Part shown: in pieces, positions 10,985 to 21,900 of the stretch | Layout of the letters: the number at the start of each line of letters is the position of its first letter | Position numbering within the stretch: the stretch's first letter is position 1 | Assembly: GCA_946902875.1 (NCBI GenBank) | Contig: OX336341.1 | Span: forward strand, 1,550,001 to 1,614,000 | Source of the DNA: Nematopogon swammerdamellus | Lineage: Eukaryota > Arthropoda > Insecta > Lepidoptera > Adelidae | DNA length: 64,000 nt | Reading direction: 5' to 3' | The notes under the pieces: model-generated | The model's database searches: none | What the model was told of the DNA's origin: nothing | The model's input: only the letters and a program-made list of their open reading frames with translations | Program-made: the position numbers and the translations under genes

Positions 10985-11990
10985 TGTGTATGTGACAGGT
11001 TGATGCAGGTTGACAATCTGCGATACCTGGGAGTGATTGTGGATCTTCATCTTACTTGGAAAGCACACATTGTGGCGCTGAGAGGCAGAGTCCGCAAGCT
11101 GGTGTACTTATTTAGAGAAATCCGCGAGGTTGCGGATGAAACCTTAATACGCTCCGTCTACTTTGCGCTGTGTCACACAATACTCACATATGGCAACTTG
11201 GCTTGGGGTGGAGCGGGTAAGACAGCGCTTGGTTCCTTGGAGAGGGCACAAAAATCAGTTCTAAAAGTAATGAGCCATAAACCCTTTCGCTATCCCTCTG
11301 CAGCACTCTTCAAGGAGAGCCAAGTATTGGACGTAAGACAGTCCTACATGCTGAGACTCGCGCCCTACTTCCACACCCGTACCCATCTCCACATACCTAT
11401 TACGCACAAACACGAGACGCGACTACGACGACAGGATACTCTCACCAAACAAACCCACCACACAAAATTTTTCCGACAATCACACATTTATCTGGCCCCT
11501 CACCTTTATAATCAAATACCGCAAATGCTTAAACAAGTTGTCAATATAAAGCAATTCAAATTAGGTATAAGAAATTGGCTTCTTTCAACTAACAGAACAG
11601 TATGTGAAAACATGTTGTTCCATTACAACTTATTTATATAGCATTGTATATTATTATATATTAGATATTTTTTAGAATTTTTATGATTATTTTATGTTTT
11701 TTATTATTTTAATTTTTGATTTCCATTGATATTATTTTAAGTCTAATTTTATAACTAAATTGTTAATGTAAAACCTGAGTGCATCGACACAGGCGAAAGC
11801 CCAGTGGTGCACTCGGGACATCAATCAAATGTGGTTTTGTTTTCTATGTCTGCTCTTCTCCTCTTTCTTTTTTTAAACATGTTGTGACACTAACCTAGAC
11901 TTAAGAAAATGAAATTGTTACTAACCTTCTCAACAATAAAAAAATTTGGAATTTGGAATTTGGAATTGGAATTGGAATTGAGATTCGATT
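10985..11990 (+). mobile_element. 5'-truncated jockey/CR1-like LINE (RT C-terminus)
   Basis: An open frame to 11641 gives a reverse transcriptase thumb and C-terminal region: LRYLGVIVDLHLTWKAHI, then ADETLIRSVYFALCHTILTYG, then AQKSVLKVM. These are hallmarks of non-LTR elements of the jockey/CR1 group. About 300 bases of 3' UTR follow, ending in repeated TTTGGAA/TTGGAATT units (about 11945-11985). The endonuclease and RT palm are missing, so it is a dead 5'-truncated copy. Confidence 0.8.
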
Positions 11991-12071
11991 AATATAGTGG
12001 AGTGGAATGTAAGTAGGTAGTAGCAAAAGAGTTGAGTTGAGCGTGAGAATAATAAGAATACTTAATAATAA

Positions 12072-12406
12072 CTAGCATTTGCCCGCGGCTTCGCCCATGT
12101 CAACTTCGTATTTATAAAGATGAATGTAAATAAGTAAGAAAGAAGGCTGAGCTAAGCTCCTTAAGCGTGGAACAATTCGGTTTGTATGAGAGCCACATCT
12201 TAGCGTATCTAACCGAAAGTTAATTTAGCCTATCCTGTGTCACGTATAGTTAAATGTGCTTGTATTAAGTATCATCGAATTCGAATGATCGGTTTAAGAA
12301 TTATGGAGAAACATACATACATACAGAAAAGATTTCTAAAAATCGTCAATTTAGTTTTAGTATGATACATAAGGACCATCCCTTACAGATTTATTATTAG
12401 TATTGA
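12072..12406 (-). mobile_element. Non-autonomous Helitron
   Basis: On the minus strand it starts TCAATACTAATAATAAATC and ends ...CCGCGGGCAAATGCTAG. It is flanked by A and T, the Helitron A|TC...CTAG|T signature, with a short GC hairpin near the 3' end. Related copies lie at 28120-28432 and 29225-29602. No Rep/helicase coding. Confidence 0.7.
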
Positions 12407-12599
12407 TTAATACTTATAAGTAGATACATGCTAGGTCAATAAAACCCATACATGTGTGAATACATATCAAGTACCTAAGTAACAGATTGTAAGACATTTT
12501 CAATCTCAAATCACCATAGACATATCGCTTCCATGCGAGCCGAATTAAGATGGGCACTGTCCGCAGTCCGCACGCAATGCTATTCTCAGAGCTCAATAA

Positions 12600-12780
12600 A
12601 AGCATCAGATTTACGATTGTTGGAGACGGCGTCGGCGTCGCGGCGCCCGGCGTCCCGGCGCCTCCGCGGCGCCTTCCTGTCTGCTCCGGCGGATCGATGC
12701 GTCGGCGGCGGCGACGCGGCGCGCCGCGCCGTGCGTCCGGCCGGCGCGGCGGGCGGGAGACAACATACCCCGTCATCCGG
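12600..12780. other. GC-rich island of unknown role
   Basis: About 180 bases of dense CG/GCG sequence sit in AT-rich DNA. Several frames are open in both strands with arginine/proline-rich translations, as expected from composition alone. It could be a promoter or first-exon island, but no conserved protein or splice structure is visible. Confidence 0.4.
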
Positions 12781-12865
12781 CAAGATCTTCGTTGCCATGT
12801 TGATGTAGAGTGGCCTAGTACTTACTGAACAGGTTTAAGTCCACAGAACATTTGTCATTGTAGTG

Positions 12866-13120
12866 TAGGTCCCTTCCCTTCTTACCTTACTAGGTGGTAG
12901 GGTTTATCCCGGCCGGATTGGTTGGTACCACCGCATTGAGCGAAATGTCGTCGGTCGAAACGGCTATGTAAATAGTTCGTGTTTCCGTCCAGTTCAGTGT
13001 AGCCGACATGCAATGAAGGGAAGCACTGACATGGCACCTAGTTAACCCGTTGTTATGAGCTGACATCACGGATGTTGTAGGTGATGTATCCAAACGTGTC
13101 AGTTTCCATAAAAAAAAACT
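12866..13120 (+). mobile_element. SINE-B copy
   Basis: Body from cccttcccttcttaccttac to gtgtcagtttccat plus an A tail, directly followed by LINE-A. Confidence 0.65.
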
Positions 13121-14190
13121 TCGAGGAAGGATCTGTGTTGTCACCTACACTGTTTCTTCTGCATATCAATGATATCATTGATATGCAGAAGAAACAGTGT
13201 AGGTGACAACAACAGCATATGCATACAGCATACTCGGCAACATACATTGTTATGCGGATGACAGTACGGCACACGGATCCTACACCAGTCACCCTTCAGC
13301 CAGAAGGGATGTTGTGGATGAGAAGAGGCAAAAACTTGTGTCTGAACTCGAACAAACCCTTCGGTCTATTTCCGAATGGGGCCGTAGTAATCTGGTCGAG
13401 TCCAACGCTTCCAAGACACAAGTCTGCGCGTTCAGTGCCAAAAGAACGGCGTTCACACCAACTCCTTCTTTCCAAGGCACGTCGCTAAAATTAAGCGACC
13501 ACCTCGGGGTCCTTGGAGTCGAACTGTCGCACGACCTAAACTTTCGGCGCCATATCGAGGGGAAGGCGAAGCTGGCTTCCAAAAAGCTGGGCGTACTCAA
13601 TATGGTGCGACGGTACTTCACGCCGGGCCAAAGGCTGCTTTTGTATAAAACGCGGATTAGGTCCTGCTTGGAGTACTTACTGCTCGCACTTGTTGGATGG
13701 CTCAGCGAAATACCAGCTTGCGCCTTTGGATTCGATCCAGCGTCGAGCCGTGCGACTAGTGGGTGACCCCGACGTGTCCCGCGATCTAGAACCACTGCAA
13801 CTCAGTAGGGATGTCGGCGCCCTAAGTGTGTTCTATCGCTTATTCCATGGGGAATGCTCGGAGGAGCTGTTTAACGCGATCCCGCCGTCCCCTTTCCACC
13901 TCCGCACAACGCGCACTGGTCAGGGATTGCATCCGCTGGCCTTACCGCGGATGCGTACCAATCGGTTCTGCAGATCTTTCCTCCACAGAACTGGTAAACT
14001 CTGGAACGCTCTCCCTGCCCACATATTTCCCCCCAAGTATAGTCTCGGGTCCTTCAAGAGAGGCGTGAATAGGCACCTGTCAGGCCGGCATGGCATTCGC
14101 AACCCCCGCATACGATCGATTGTCCATGGGCGTCGTTAGACACCTTATGGGTGGCTCGGCCCCACATGTCGAGCTTAGTATAAAAAAAAT
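13121..14190 (+). mobile_element. LINE-A: RT palm to 3' end, frameshifted
   Basis: Non-LTR reverse transcriptase remnant. The catalytic YADDS motif lies in the first frame. The thumb follows (LGVLGVELSHDLNFRRHI; YKTRIRSCLEY). After a frameshift near 13680 comes LDSIQRRAVRLVGD and the C-terminal block with FCRSFLHRTGKLWNALP. A repeated TACT at the frameshift suggests a 4-bp duplication. It ends gtccatgggcgtcgttagac...ataaaaaaa. At least five other scraps of this 3' end are in the window. The element is inactive. Confidence 0.8.
13136..13211. repeat. Perfect 76-bp palindrome inside LINE-A
   Basis: Arms 13136-13173 and 13174-13211 are exact reverse complements with no loop (centre GATATC). The left arm is LINE sense sequence just before the YADD region; the right arm is its inverted copy. 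Confidence 0.9.
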
Positions 14191-14574
14191 CTCTATTTGG
14201 TAGTATTGTTGGTTGGTAGTTTTCTGCATAACTACAATACAACTAATGTAACTTCTAATTCAACGTTTAGAGTGGCCTTCGAAATAATTTCCATACAGTT
14301 TTCGCAGATTTACTTCCAGTCCTTTATTCCATATCTTGAATCAGACCAAGATTATAAGGATTGATTGATTGATTGAAGGGGGAAGGAGGAAGATTATAAA
14401 CCTGCATGTCAGCTGTATCAGTATACTTTTGAAGTAGCAAGAAGAAACTCAGAGCTAATTTTAATGAATGAAGAGAACTGAGAGGAACAAAGATGGACTA
14501 CGGTGCGGGCTCAGAGTGTTCTGGTACTCTGAAGGTGCGGGTTAAAAAATAATACACTACATCTCTCCCCGTGC

Positions 14575-14928
14575 TGATTTGTACCGTGTGGGGCCGGTAC
14601 TTTAAAAGAATAGCCCCACTGCATCTCTCCCCGTGTATGTCGTAAAAGGCGACTAAGGGATGTGACTCCCTTCTTATATTACTAGGTGGTAGGGTTTAAC
14701 CCGCCCGGGTTGGTACCACCCCACTGAATGAAAGATCGGTCGAAACGGCTATGTAAATAGTTTGTGTTTTCCGTCCAGTTCAGTGTAGCCGGCACGACCG
14801 AAGGGAAGCACTGACGTCGCACCAAGTTCACCGGATGTTATGGGCTGACATCACGGATGTTGTAGGTGATGGCACAGATTACTAAATAGGTGATGGAGCC
14901 AACCGTGTCAGTTTACATAAAAAAATAA
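14575..14928 (+). mobile_element. SINE-B with C-type module
   Basis: Starts at gtaccgtgtggggccggtac, then the body, ending in gtgtcagtttacataaaaaa. A small internal duplication of gtgatgg...gtgatggagc occurs near 14870-14900. Confidence 0.65.
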
Positions 14929-14929
14929 T

Positions 14930-15145
14930 GACTAAGAGATAAGGACAAGATGCTGTGTCAAAGGGAGAGGAGCTAGCCAACTCTCACCTTGGAAAGATCC
15001 TTCCACCGAGTCATGAAGTAGGTGGATGTTGTAGGTACCTTAAATGCTGTTTGTTATTTATCTTGCCCTTATATACTTTGCCAAACATGGTGGGCGGTAT
15101 TGTACTGTAATTCCTGTATGTAAAGCAATACCGTTGACTCGTGTA
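14930..15145 (+). mobile_element. Repeat C, partial
   Basis: Matches the repeat C middle (gataaggacaagatgc, tctcaccttgg, ccaccgagtcatg) and its ggtgggcggtattgtactg block. Confidence 0.55.
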
Positions 15146-15182
15146 TGTATGTAACGTAACAAAGATTAGGTACTTAGGTGTC

Positions 15183-15550
15183 ATACTCATAGCTCAGTGG
15201 TGTGGTCGGTCGACAGTTGTTAAGCAACCCTGAGCTCGGTCAGTACTTGGATGGGTGACCGCTCGACCGTTGGCGGCTGACCGTGGTTCGGATTCCACGT
15301 AAAACTGTAGGTACCTTCCCTTCTTACCTTGTCTAGGTGGTGGTGTTTATCCCGCCCGGACTGATACCACCGCACTGAATGAAACGTCCGTCGAAACGGC
15401 TATGTAAATAGTTCGTTTTTCCGTCCAGTTCAGTGTAGCCGACATGAAATGAAGAGAAGCACTGGCATGGCACCTAGTTCACCCGGTGTTATGGGCTGCC
15501 ATCACGAATGTTGTGGGTGATGTAGACAACCTTGTCAGTTTCCATAAAAT
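15183..15550 (+). mobile_element. SINE-B, full length with 5S/tRNA chimeric head
   Basis: Head: A-box-like tagctcagtggtg (15190-15202), a 5S-rRNA-like core (15219-15262, containing cagtacttggatgggtgacc), and B-box-like gtggttcggattccac (15283-15299). The body and A tail follow. It sits about 390 bases upstream of the LRRC58 start codon. Confidence 0.75.
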
Positions 15551-15936
15551 AATAAACATTAAAAAAGGTACATAACAAAATGTTCAGCGTCATTGCTTTC
15601 ATCAATCAACTCACGTCAGGTCAGGAGACGAGTTGAAGCGATTATAAATTGCAAGTCAACTGCTACTGTGCGCACGAGTTGCTCGCATGTGGCACGTGTT
15701 AATTGATACATACACAATTTATTATCTAGCCCCGGCGATACAGGCCCGTACGTAAACCAGTTTATCCGATTGGCTCTCTCTCGCTCATGCAGGCGAACGA
15801 AGCAAGCAAGCGGTCAGTCTCCCTCGGTCCGCCGGCCAAGTCGCACGGCGGTTTCGGCCGCTAGTCGTGATAATGTAAACAGTTTTGTTCCGTCTGCGTG
15901 AGATAAGATACACGGATCGTCCTACATCCCAGAGAC
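15551..15936 (+). promoter_or_regulatory. LRRC58 5' region / 5' UTR
   Basis: No element core is obvious. The last 160 bases become GC-rich (cggtccgccggccaagtcgc) and run without an obvious acceptor into the start codon, so the promoter and 5' UTR probably lie here. Confidence 0.4.
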
Positions 15937-18900
15937 ATGGAGTGCTACACGTCCGACAGCTGCGACAGTGACAGCCGGGAGCAGAAAACGCTCGATCTGT
16001 CGAGCAGTGCTCTCGACACGACCTCGGCGGTGATCGAGTTTGACAGAATCGTCGAGGAGAAACAATGCGCGGAGCGCTACGAAGTCGTGCATTTGTATCA
16101 CAACAGAATCACCTTTCTTCCTAACCTCAGCGGCTTTCACAACCTTAGAGTTCTCGATGTGAGCTACAACCGTCTGACCAGCCTCCCCGACGTCTTAGCC
16201 GACTGTCCCCTGACGCACCTGATTGCGAAACACAACAACTTGACCAACGAATCGCTCCCCAAGTGCTTCACGACAGACGGCACCAAGCTGCGGGAGCTGA
16301 ACCTCAGTGGGAACCAGTTCAACTTCTTCCCGGAGCAGGTTTTGGAACTGACATCGTTGAAGTTTCTGTACTTGGGAGGAAACCAAATAGTCAACGTCCC
16401 CAAGGACATTTGGAAGCTGAGCGGGTAACATAATATCTTTCATCTGTTCTTAAGTTTAGGTATTTATTGTTAAATCCATGTTGAGAGAACCACATACATT
16501 TACAAAATTGGTTCTTCATGTGAATGTCCCAACAGGATTCTACAAATTTGTTTCTGAAATAACTGTAATTTATAAAGTGGGTTTTTCTGAAAAGGATGAT
16601 ATACTAAATTTATCATCCGCTTCTAGTTAATTATGACCATTCTGTTATCTATGAGTATGCATGTGTATTTATTTATCATTATTATTGTCCATTAATTCTG
16701 ATTGTATTCCTAATTATAGCACTACGTTTTCCTTATGATTATTTAAATTAAATTAAGTTAGGGGTAAACGAACCGTTCTTGATTAACAAAAGTAAGTCTC
16801 ATAAGATCTTAGACCTAGATACATAACAATAATCAACAAACAAACAAACATAGACAAGATTACCTATATTATCGCGAATAGGTAATCTTTGAGAGCGATG
16901 AAATCGAACGTAGCTGTTGTCAGATATGTGAGAACGCCTACCGACATGTCGTGTGATCTTTAACGAGATAATAGAATCTATTGTACATGAATAGCATACT
17001 TCAACTACAATTGCTAAATTGCGAACTGACAATCTTCTTCGTACACGACTGCAAAATGTACAGGCGATAGATACATCAACTGTGTCAAAATGGTTGGCAA
17101 CGGACCCATTGTTGGTACAAATGGTTCCATTACATGTTTCAATGAACTGCTATTGAAACACATTGGTTACGAAAGTATTCTCTAACGGCCGTATTCCCCA
17201 CCTTCGGCTAAAATGTAGCTATCGGTTAACTCCTGTCAAAGCGTATGAGAAATATCACTGTAACCGACAAAGAACTATTTGGACTAGGGATATCCGGAGT
17301 GGGTGAAAACGGCGGGGTGTAACTAGCAGATGCCAATAATTCTGAGTACGAAATGTGGACATTACAACCCATTATAAACTACCTTCAGAACCCTATAATT
17401 ATGTAGACAATTTTGATAACCCGTGAGTAGTTCTTAACAATTTTCCAGTAACGTTACATCGATTTGAAATTAAATAAGCACATAGGTGCTGTAATAGGGC
17501 TACTAGATAAAATTGTTCTAGTTGTACCGAGGAGCGAGACTATTAAAGACTAATTAACTGGTGGTGAATATTTGATGTCTGCCCGGCCCAATTATTGCCC
17601 TCTAGTCCAGTGCTTCTGCAATATTACGACTTTTACCCAGGCAGACATTTGACACCTTTTTTATAAACTGTCGGCGCGGGTGGCGGTGCTAATAAGTCCA
17701 ATCCAAGATCAGACACACACCCAATACCACCCACTCTTTGTGAAACCACGCTCAGAGAGGTATATTATTTATTGACAGGCTTTTTGAAGGTCCTCAGTCG
17801 GCTGGGAACACACTCTTGTAGACCATTCCATGTATTCGACGTACGACACAGGAAAGATTACGACAGGCGATGCATTCTCAGAAGGTGGGGTTTCTTCTTT
17901 CCCAACAGCAACTTCGACAAAGTCATTTCAAGAGCAAACTTCTAAACCAGGTTGCCAAATCATCACAATTTTGACGGCTGACTTGACACCTTTAATCGAA
18001 CTACATCTTCAGAATTTTGGAAAGCCTCTAGTGTCTGTTCGTGGTTTCCATATAACTCCTGTATCCTCAAAAGGCTGTCGTCCTCTTTAGCAATGTGGTC
18101 GACCCACTGTCACCTTTGTACAAAATTCACCACGAGACTGGGTAGTATTGTGTTAAAATATACTAGGCAGAAGGAACTGATTTATTCAGACAAAATTAAA
18201 ATATAAATTGGCACACACAACGAATTACAGTCAGAAATAAAATAAGTATTTTAAACGAATTACAAAATCATGTTCCAAGATTTGCATATTTAAGTACATT
18301 TAGAATAAGACACAAAGATCGTATCTAAAGTCTAAAGTGAGGTTTAGACGATGACAGTGACTGGGTCCAGTTGTGTGCGCCAATTTCAATTCAATTTTTG
18401 TCTGACTAAATCAGTTCCTTCTGTCTGCCTAGTATATTTTAACACAACACTACCCAGTCTCGTGGTGAATTTTGTGCAAAGGTGACAGTGGGTCGATGAC
18501 CACATTGCTAAAGGGGACGACAGGCTTTAAGGATTTAGGAGTTATATGGAGACCACGAACTGACACTAGAAGCTTTTCAAAATTCCTTTAAGCAAAAGGA
18601 AGAAAGCATAATATCACCAGCTTATTAGGTAGTAAGCAACGAGCAAATGTAGGCCGCATATGGTCGTTACTACCTATAAGTACCTATGCATAATCATCAT
18701 CACATGTGCTCGCTGATAAAAAATAGCCTCGTCATCCGTGTTATAAAATATTAAAATATTATAAACTTAACTTGTTATCTGACACTGTCAGGTCTGTTAG
18801 CAGCGTCGTTTCCATAGAAAGCGATGTTCCAAAAACCGACCAAGTGCGAGTCGAACTCACGCACCGAGAGGGTTCCGTATCGCCATGTCATGATCAGCGC

Positions 18901-21900
18901 CACTCACGCCATCTATGGCGTATTTATGAAATACTTCATATTAGTTAAAATTCATGGTTAGTGAAAATGCTTCATACTGTTTTCGGTAGATGGCGCGCAT
19001 ACACTTTTTAGTTTCTTGTTTGGGGAACCGTGATTTTTTTTTTACTTTTTCTTATTTTTATAATTTGTTATTACGGCCATAATAAAATAACACATATTCT
19101 GTGAAAATTTCAACGGGCTACCTATTACGGTTCAAGAGATGCAGCCAAGGAGGATAAAGACCATCTGTGCTCGGTGGATGCAGCCCTCGGACAGACAGAC
19201 AGACAGACAGACGGCGTAGGCTTAGTAATAGGGTCCCGTAGGACGGATACGGAACCCTAAGAAAAAATAGCAAAAACGAGACGTGGATAGCAAATTAAGT
19301 AAAGGGTCGATGTTATAAAATCAATGGTAGATAGATCTACAAACTAAGTAGGTATGTATGTAAAAATAATGTCTAACAACCACGGTAATTTAAAAACCCA
19401 TATAGGTATGTACCTACCCCCCACAAAATTTATCAGACTTATCAGTCGTCTGGGAGGTCGTGATAGGTCATCGTTTAGAACTGCGACGAAAGATGCCTGG
19501 AATGCGTGTTGAACAAGAAACTAAACTCTGCCCGATTACGGCAAGTGTCGCGTCGGGTCATTAGTGTTTATATCTGGTCGTTGATAGCGCATTAAAATGA
19601 CGTCGGGACTAGTCTCCCGTCCTCCGCTGATTGTGGGTGTCCATTTTTGCCAGTCACTCGTCGCTACTCTCCATTTTGTGATGCAATTCGCTCGGTCGGA
19701 CTTTTAAGATAGGAGTAAGCATAGTCTGAATAAGAGAGAAAACTGTATGCTCGCACCTTAAGAATTGACGCACTCAAATAACTTAGTAGATAGATCAATA
19801 GATAAATAGATAGAAATACTTTATTGCTCCAAAACATTTTACAGTAACAATCTAGGGAAGTCTCCGGTATGGCACCTACTTTCTCGGAGGTGATATTGGC
19901 TGGTCGGAGCATGTTCTTTGGCCCCTCCGACTCAGCACTCATACCGGATTATATAAAAAAAACGATAAGGAATTTACATGAGGGGCAAAGGCGGGCTGAT
20001 CCCTATAACTAACAAGCATTAGTTGTTTTTGGAAAATACCAAATAATGATCTTGTAACGACGATGTTGGTATGTACAACCCGTCCGAAATGTCTGCGGAC
20101 CTGCAGGTCTATTCTTGTAAATTGTGACAGCGGAATCAGCGCTGTTGTGGCGCTGAGAGCCACTTTGGTAAGTGGCTCTCAGCGCCACAACAGCGCTGAT
20201 TCCGCTGTCAGAATTTACAAGAATAGACCTGCTGACCAAATGCACATTTTCAGATTATTATTATAGTTTTTATTTTCGGGGATGTAGAATGCAGCTTTTT
20301 AAATTAAAGTAGGTATAGTAGTATTAAAGTAATATTAAGTAATAATATTAAAGTAGTAGCACGATTCTCTAAATCGTTCTTGTGCCGCACTGCAAAGGTG
20401 TGGAACGGGCTCCCAGGAAATATCTTCCCCCACTCCTACAATCCACAGATCTTCAAATCGCGGGTTAATAGCCTTTCCCCAGCAACATTAGTCCACCTCC
20501 AAGCCGGACTGGCACCTCCTCGGGGGTGAAATTGGCTGCGCCTGAGGTTGCGACCTCGGACAGAGCCACCCAGTTCGGTAGCAATAAAAAAAAAAAATAA
20601 AAAAATAAAAAAGATATTACAATAAAATGCTTCTCTTTTTATTTGTTTGCTGACCCTCCAGTTTGTATGACGCCATTTGGTCAGGTCCGCTGATATTTCG
20701 GACGGGTTGTAGATACGTTTCGTTAATCATCGTCCGCAAAGCCTTCGCGGAATATATCTATAGCAAAATTTTATTCAGTTTTATTTTCTCGTTGGCACGA
20801 GGAACATAATCTTATATTATTTAACGCCTTGTTCCGACTGCTTTGTTATTTTAATTTAAGATACCTACAAGTGTTTTTATCCGATCCTCAATAGCAATAA
20901 ACCACTCCACTGATATGATATATGCAATGAACGATGTAAGCGCATAATCATACAAATATCTTATGAAGAAACTCTGCTGTGAAAACAGACACTGTATGAA
21001 TTGAAATACATTACTTACCTGTCATGTCATACCATGTCATTGCCATACATAAAGCCGTTTATTGGATGAAGAAAAAATACATAACAGTAATAGATACAAA
21101 ACACAAAACTAGATAACAATTTTGAAGAAAAACGATAAAACCGGTCAAGTGCGAGTCGAACTCGCGCACCGAGGGTTCCGTATCGTCATGTCATGGTCAG
21201 CGCCACTCACGCCATCTATGCATTAGTTAAAATGCTTCATACTCTTTTCGGTAGATGGCGCGCATACACTTTTTAGTTTCTTCTGTAATTTTTTTAATAT
21301 TTCTTTTTTTTATTATTTTTTATTGTTTATTGTTTATTGTATAATTTCATGCATAGGTAGGTAACCTACGCTTGGGCATGTCGAAAATTCCGCCAGTTCT
21401 AAATTCAATGCGAAGAAGAACTGACAAACAAACTTCGCAAGTCACAATGTTTTGTTAGTACCTTATATATAAGTATTATAATTCAAGTAATTTACAATAA
21501 TTAACGCATACTACCGCTCACAAGAACATTAATATTTACAGCATAGGCATGAACACTCAAGAATCTGACCACTCTGCCTATTTACATTACCTATATCTGG
21601 TGTATAGTGCCATCGTCAATTTTGATACTTCATGTATCAAGTCAAATAAAAACAATTAGTTTACGTTTATTACAAAGAAATGTAATAAGTCATATTAAAA
21701 ATCTAATGATACAAAGTGTATCCAATTGTCAAAGTTGTTAGTGGGAAAAACAGTAGTATCAGTCTTATATAAAATTACGGTCAGTTAACGCATCCTTAAC
21801 AGTATAATAACTCTTTTCAATTAACATTAGTTTAATCCGAATTTCACGAATTTGTTGTGATATCGGCCATAATAACACATATTCTGTGAAAATTTCAACG

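Noticed and set aside
12414..12828. Arg-rich frames in both strands near 12.6 kb
   Set aside because: They arise from GC-rich composition, with no domain and no splice support. Kept only as a GC island.
15219..15262. 5S rRNA-like stretch as a possible 5S gene
   Set aside because: Only the internal control region is present, embedded in a repeated SINE head. The 5' and 3' arms of 5S are missing.
17830..18090. 86-residue frame at the left edge of the long inverted repeat
   Set aside because: No recognisable domain, and much of it belongs to the inverted repeat. Chance frame more likely.
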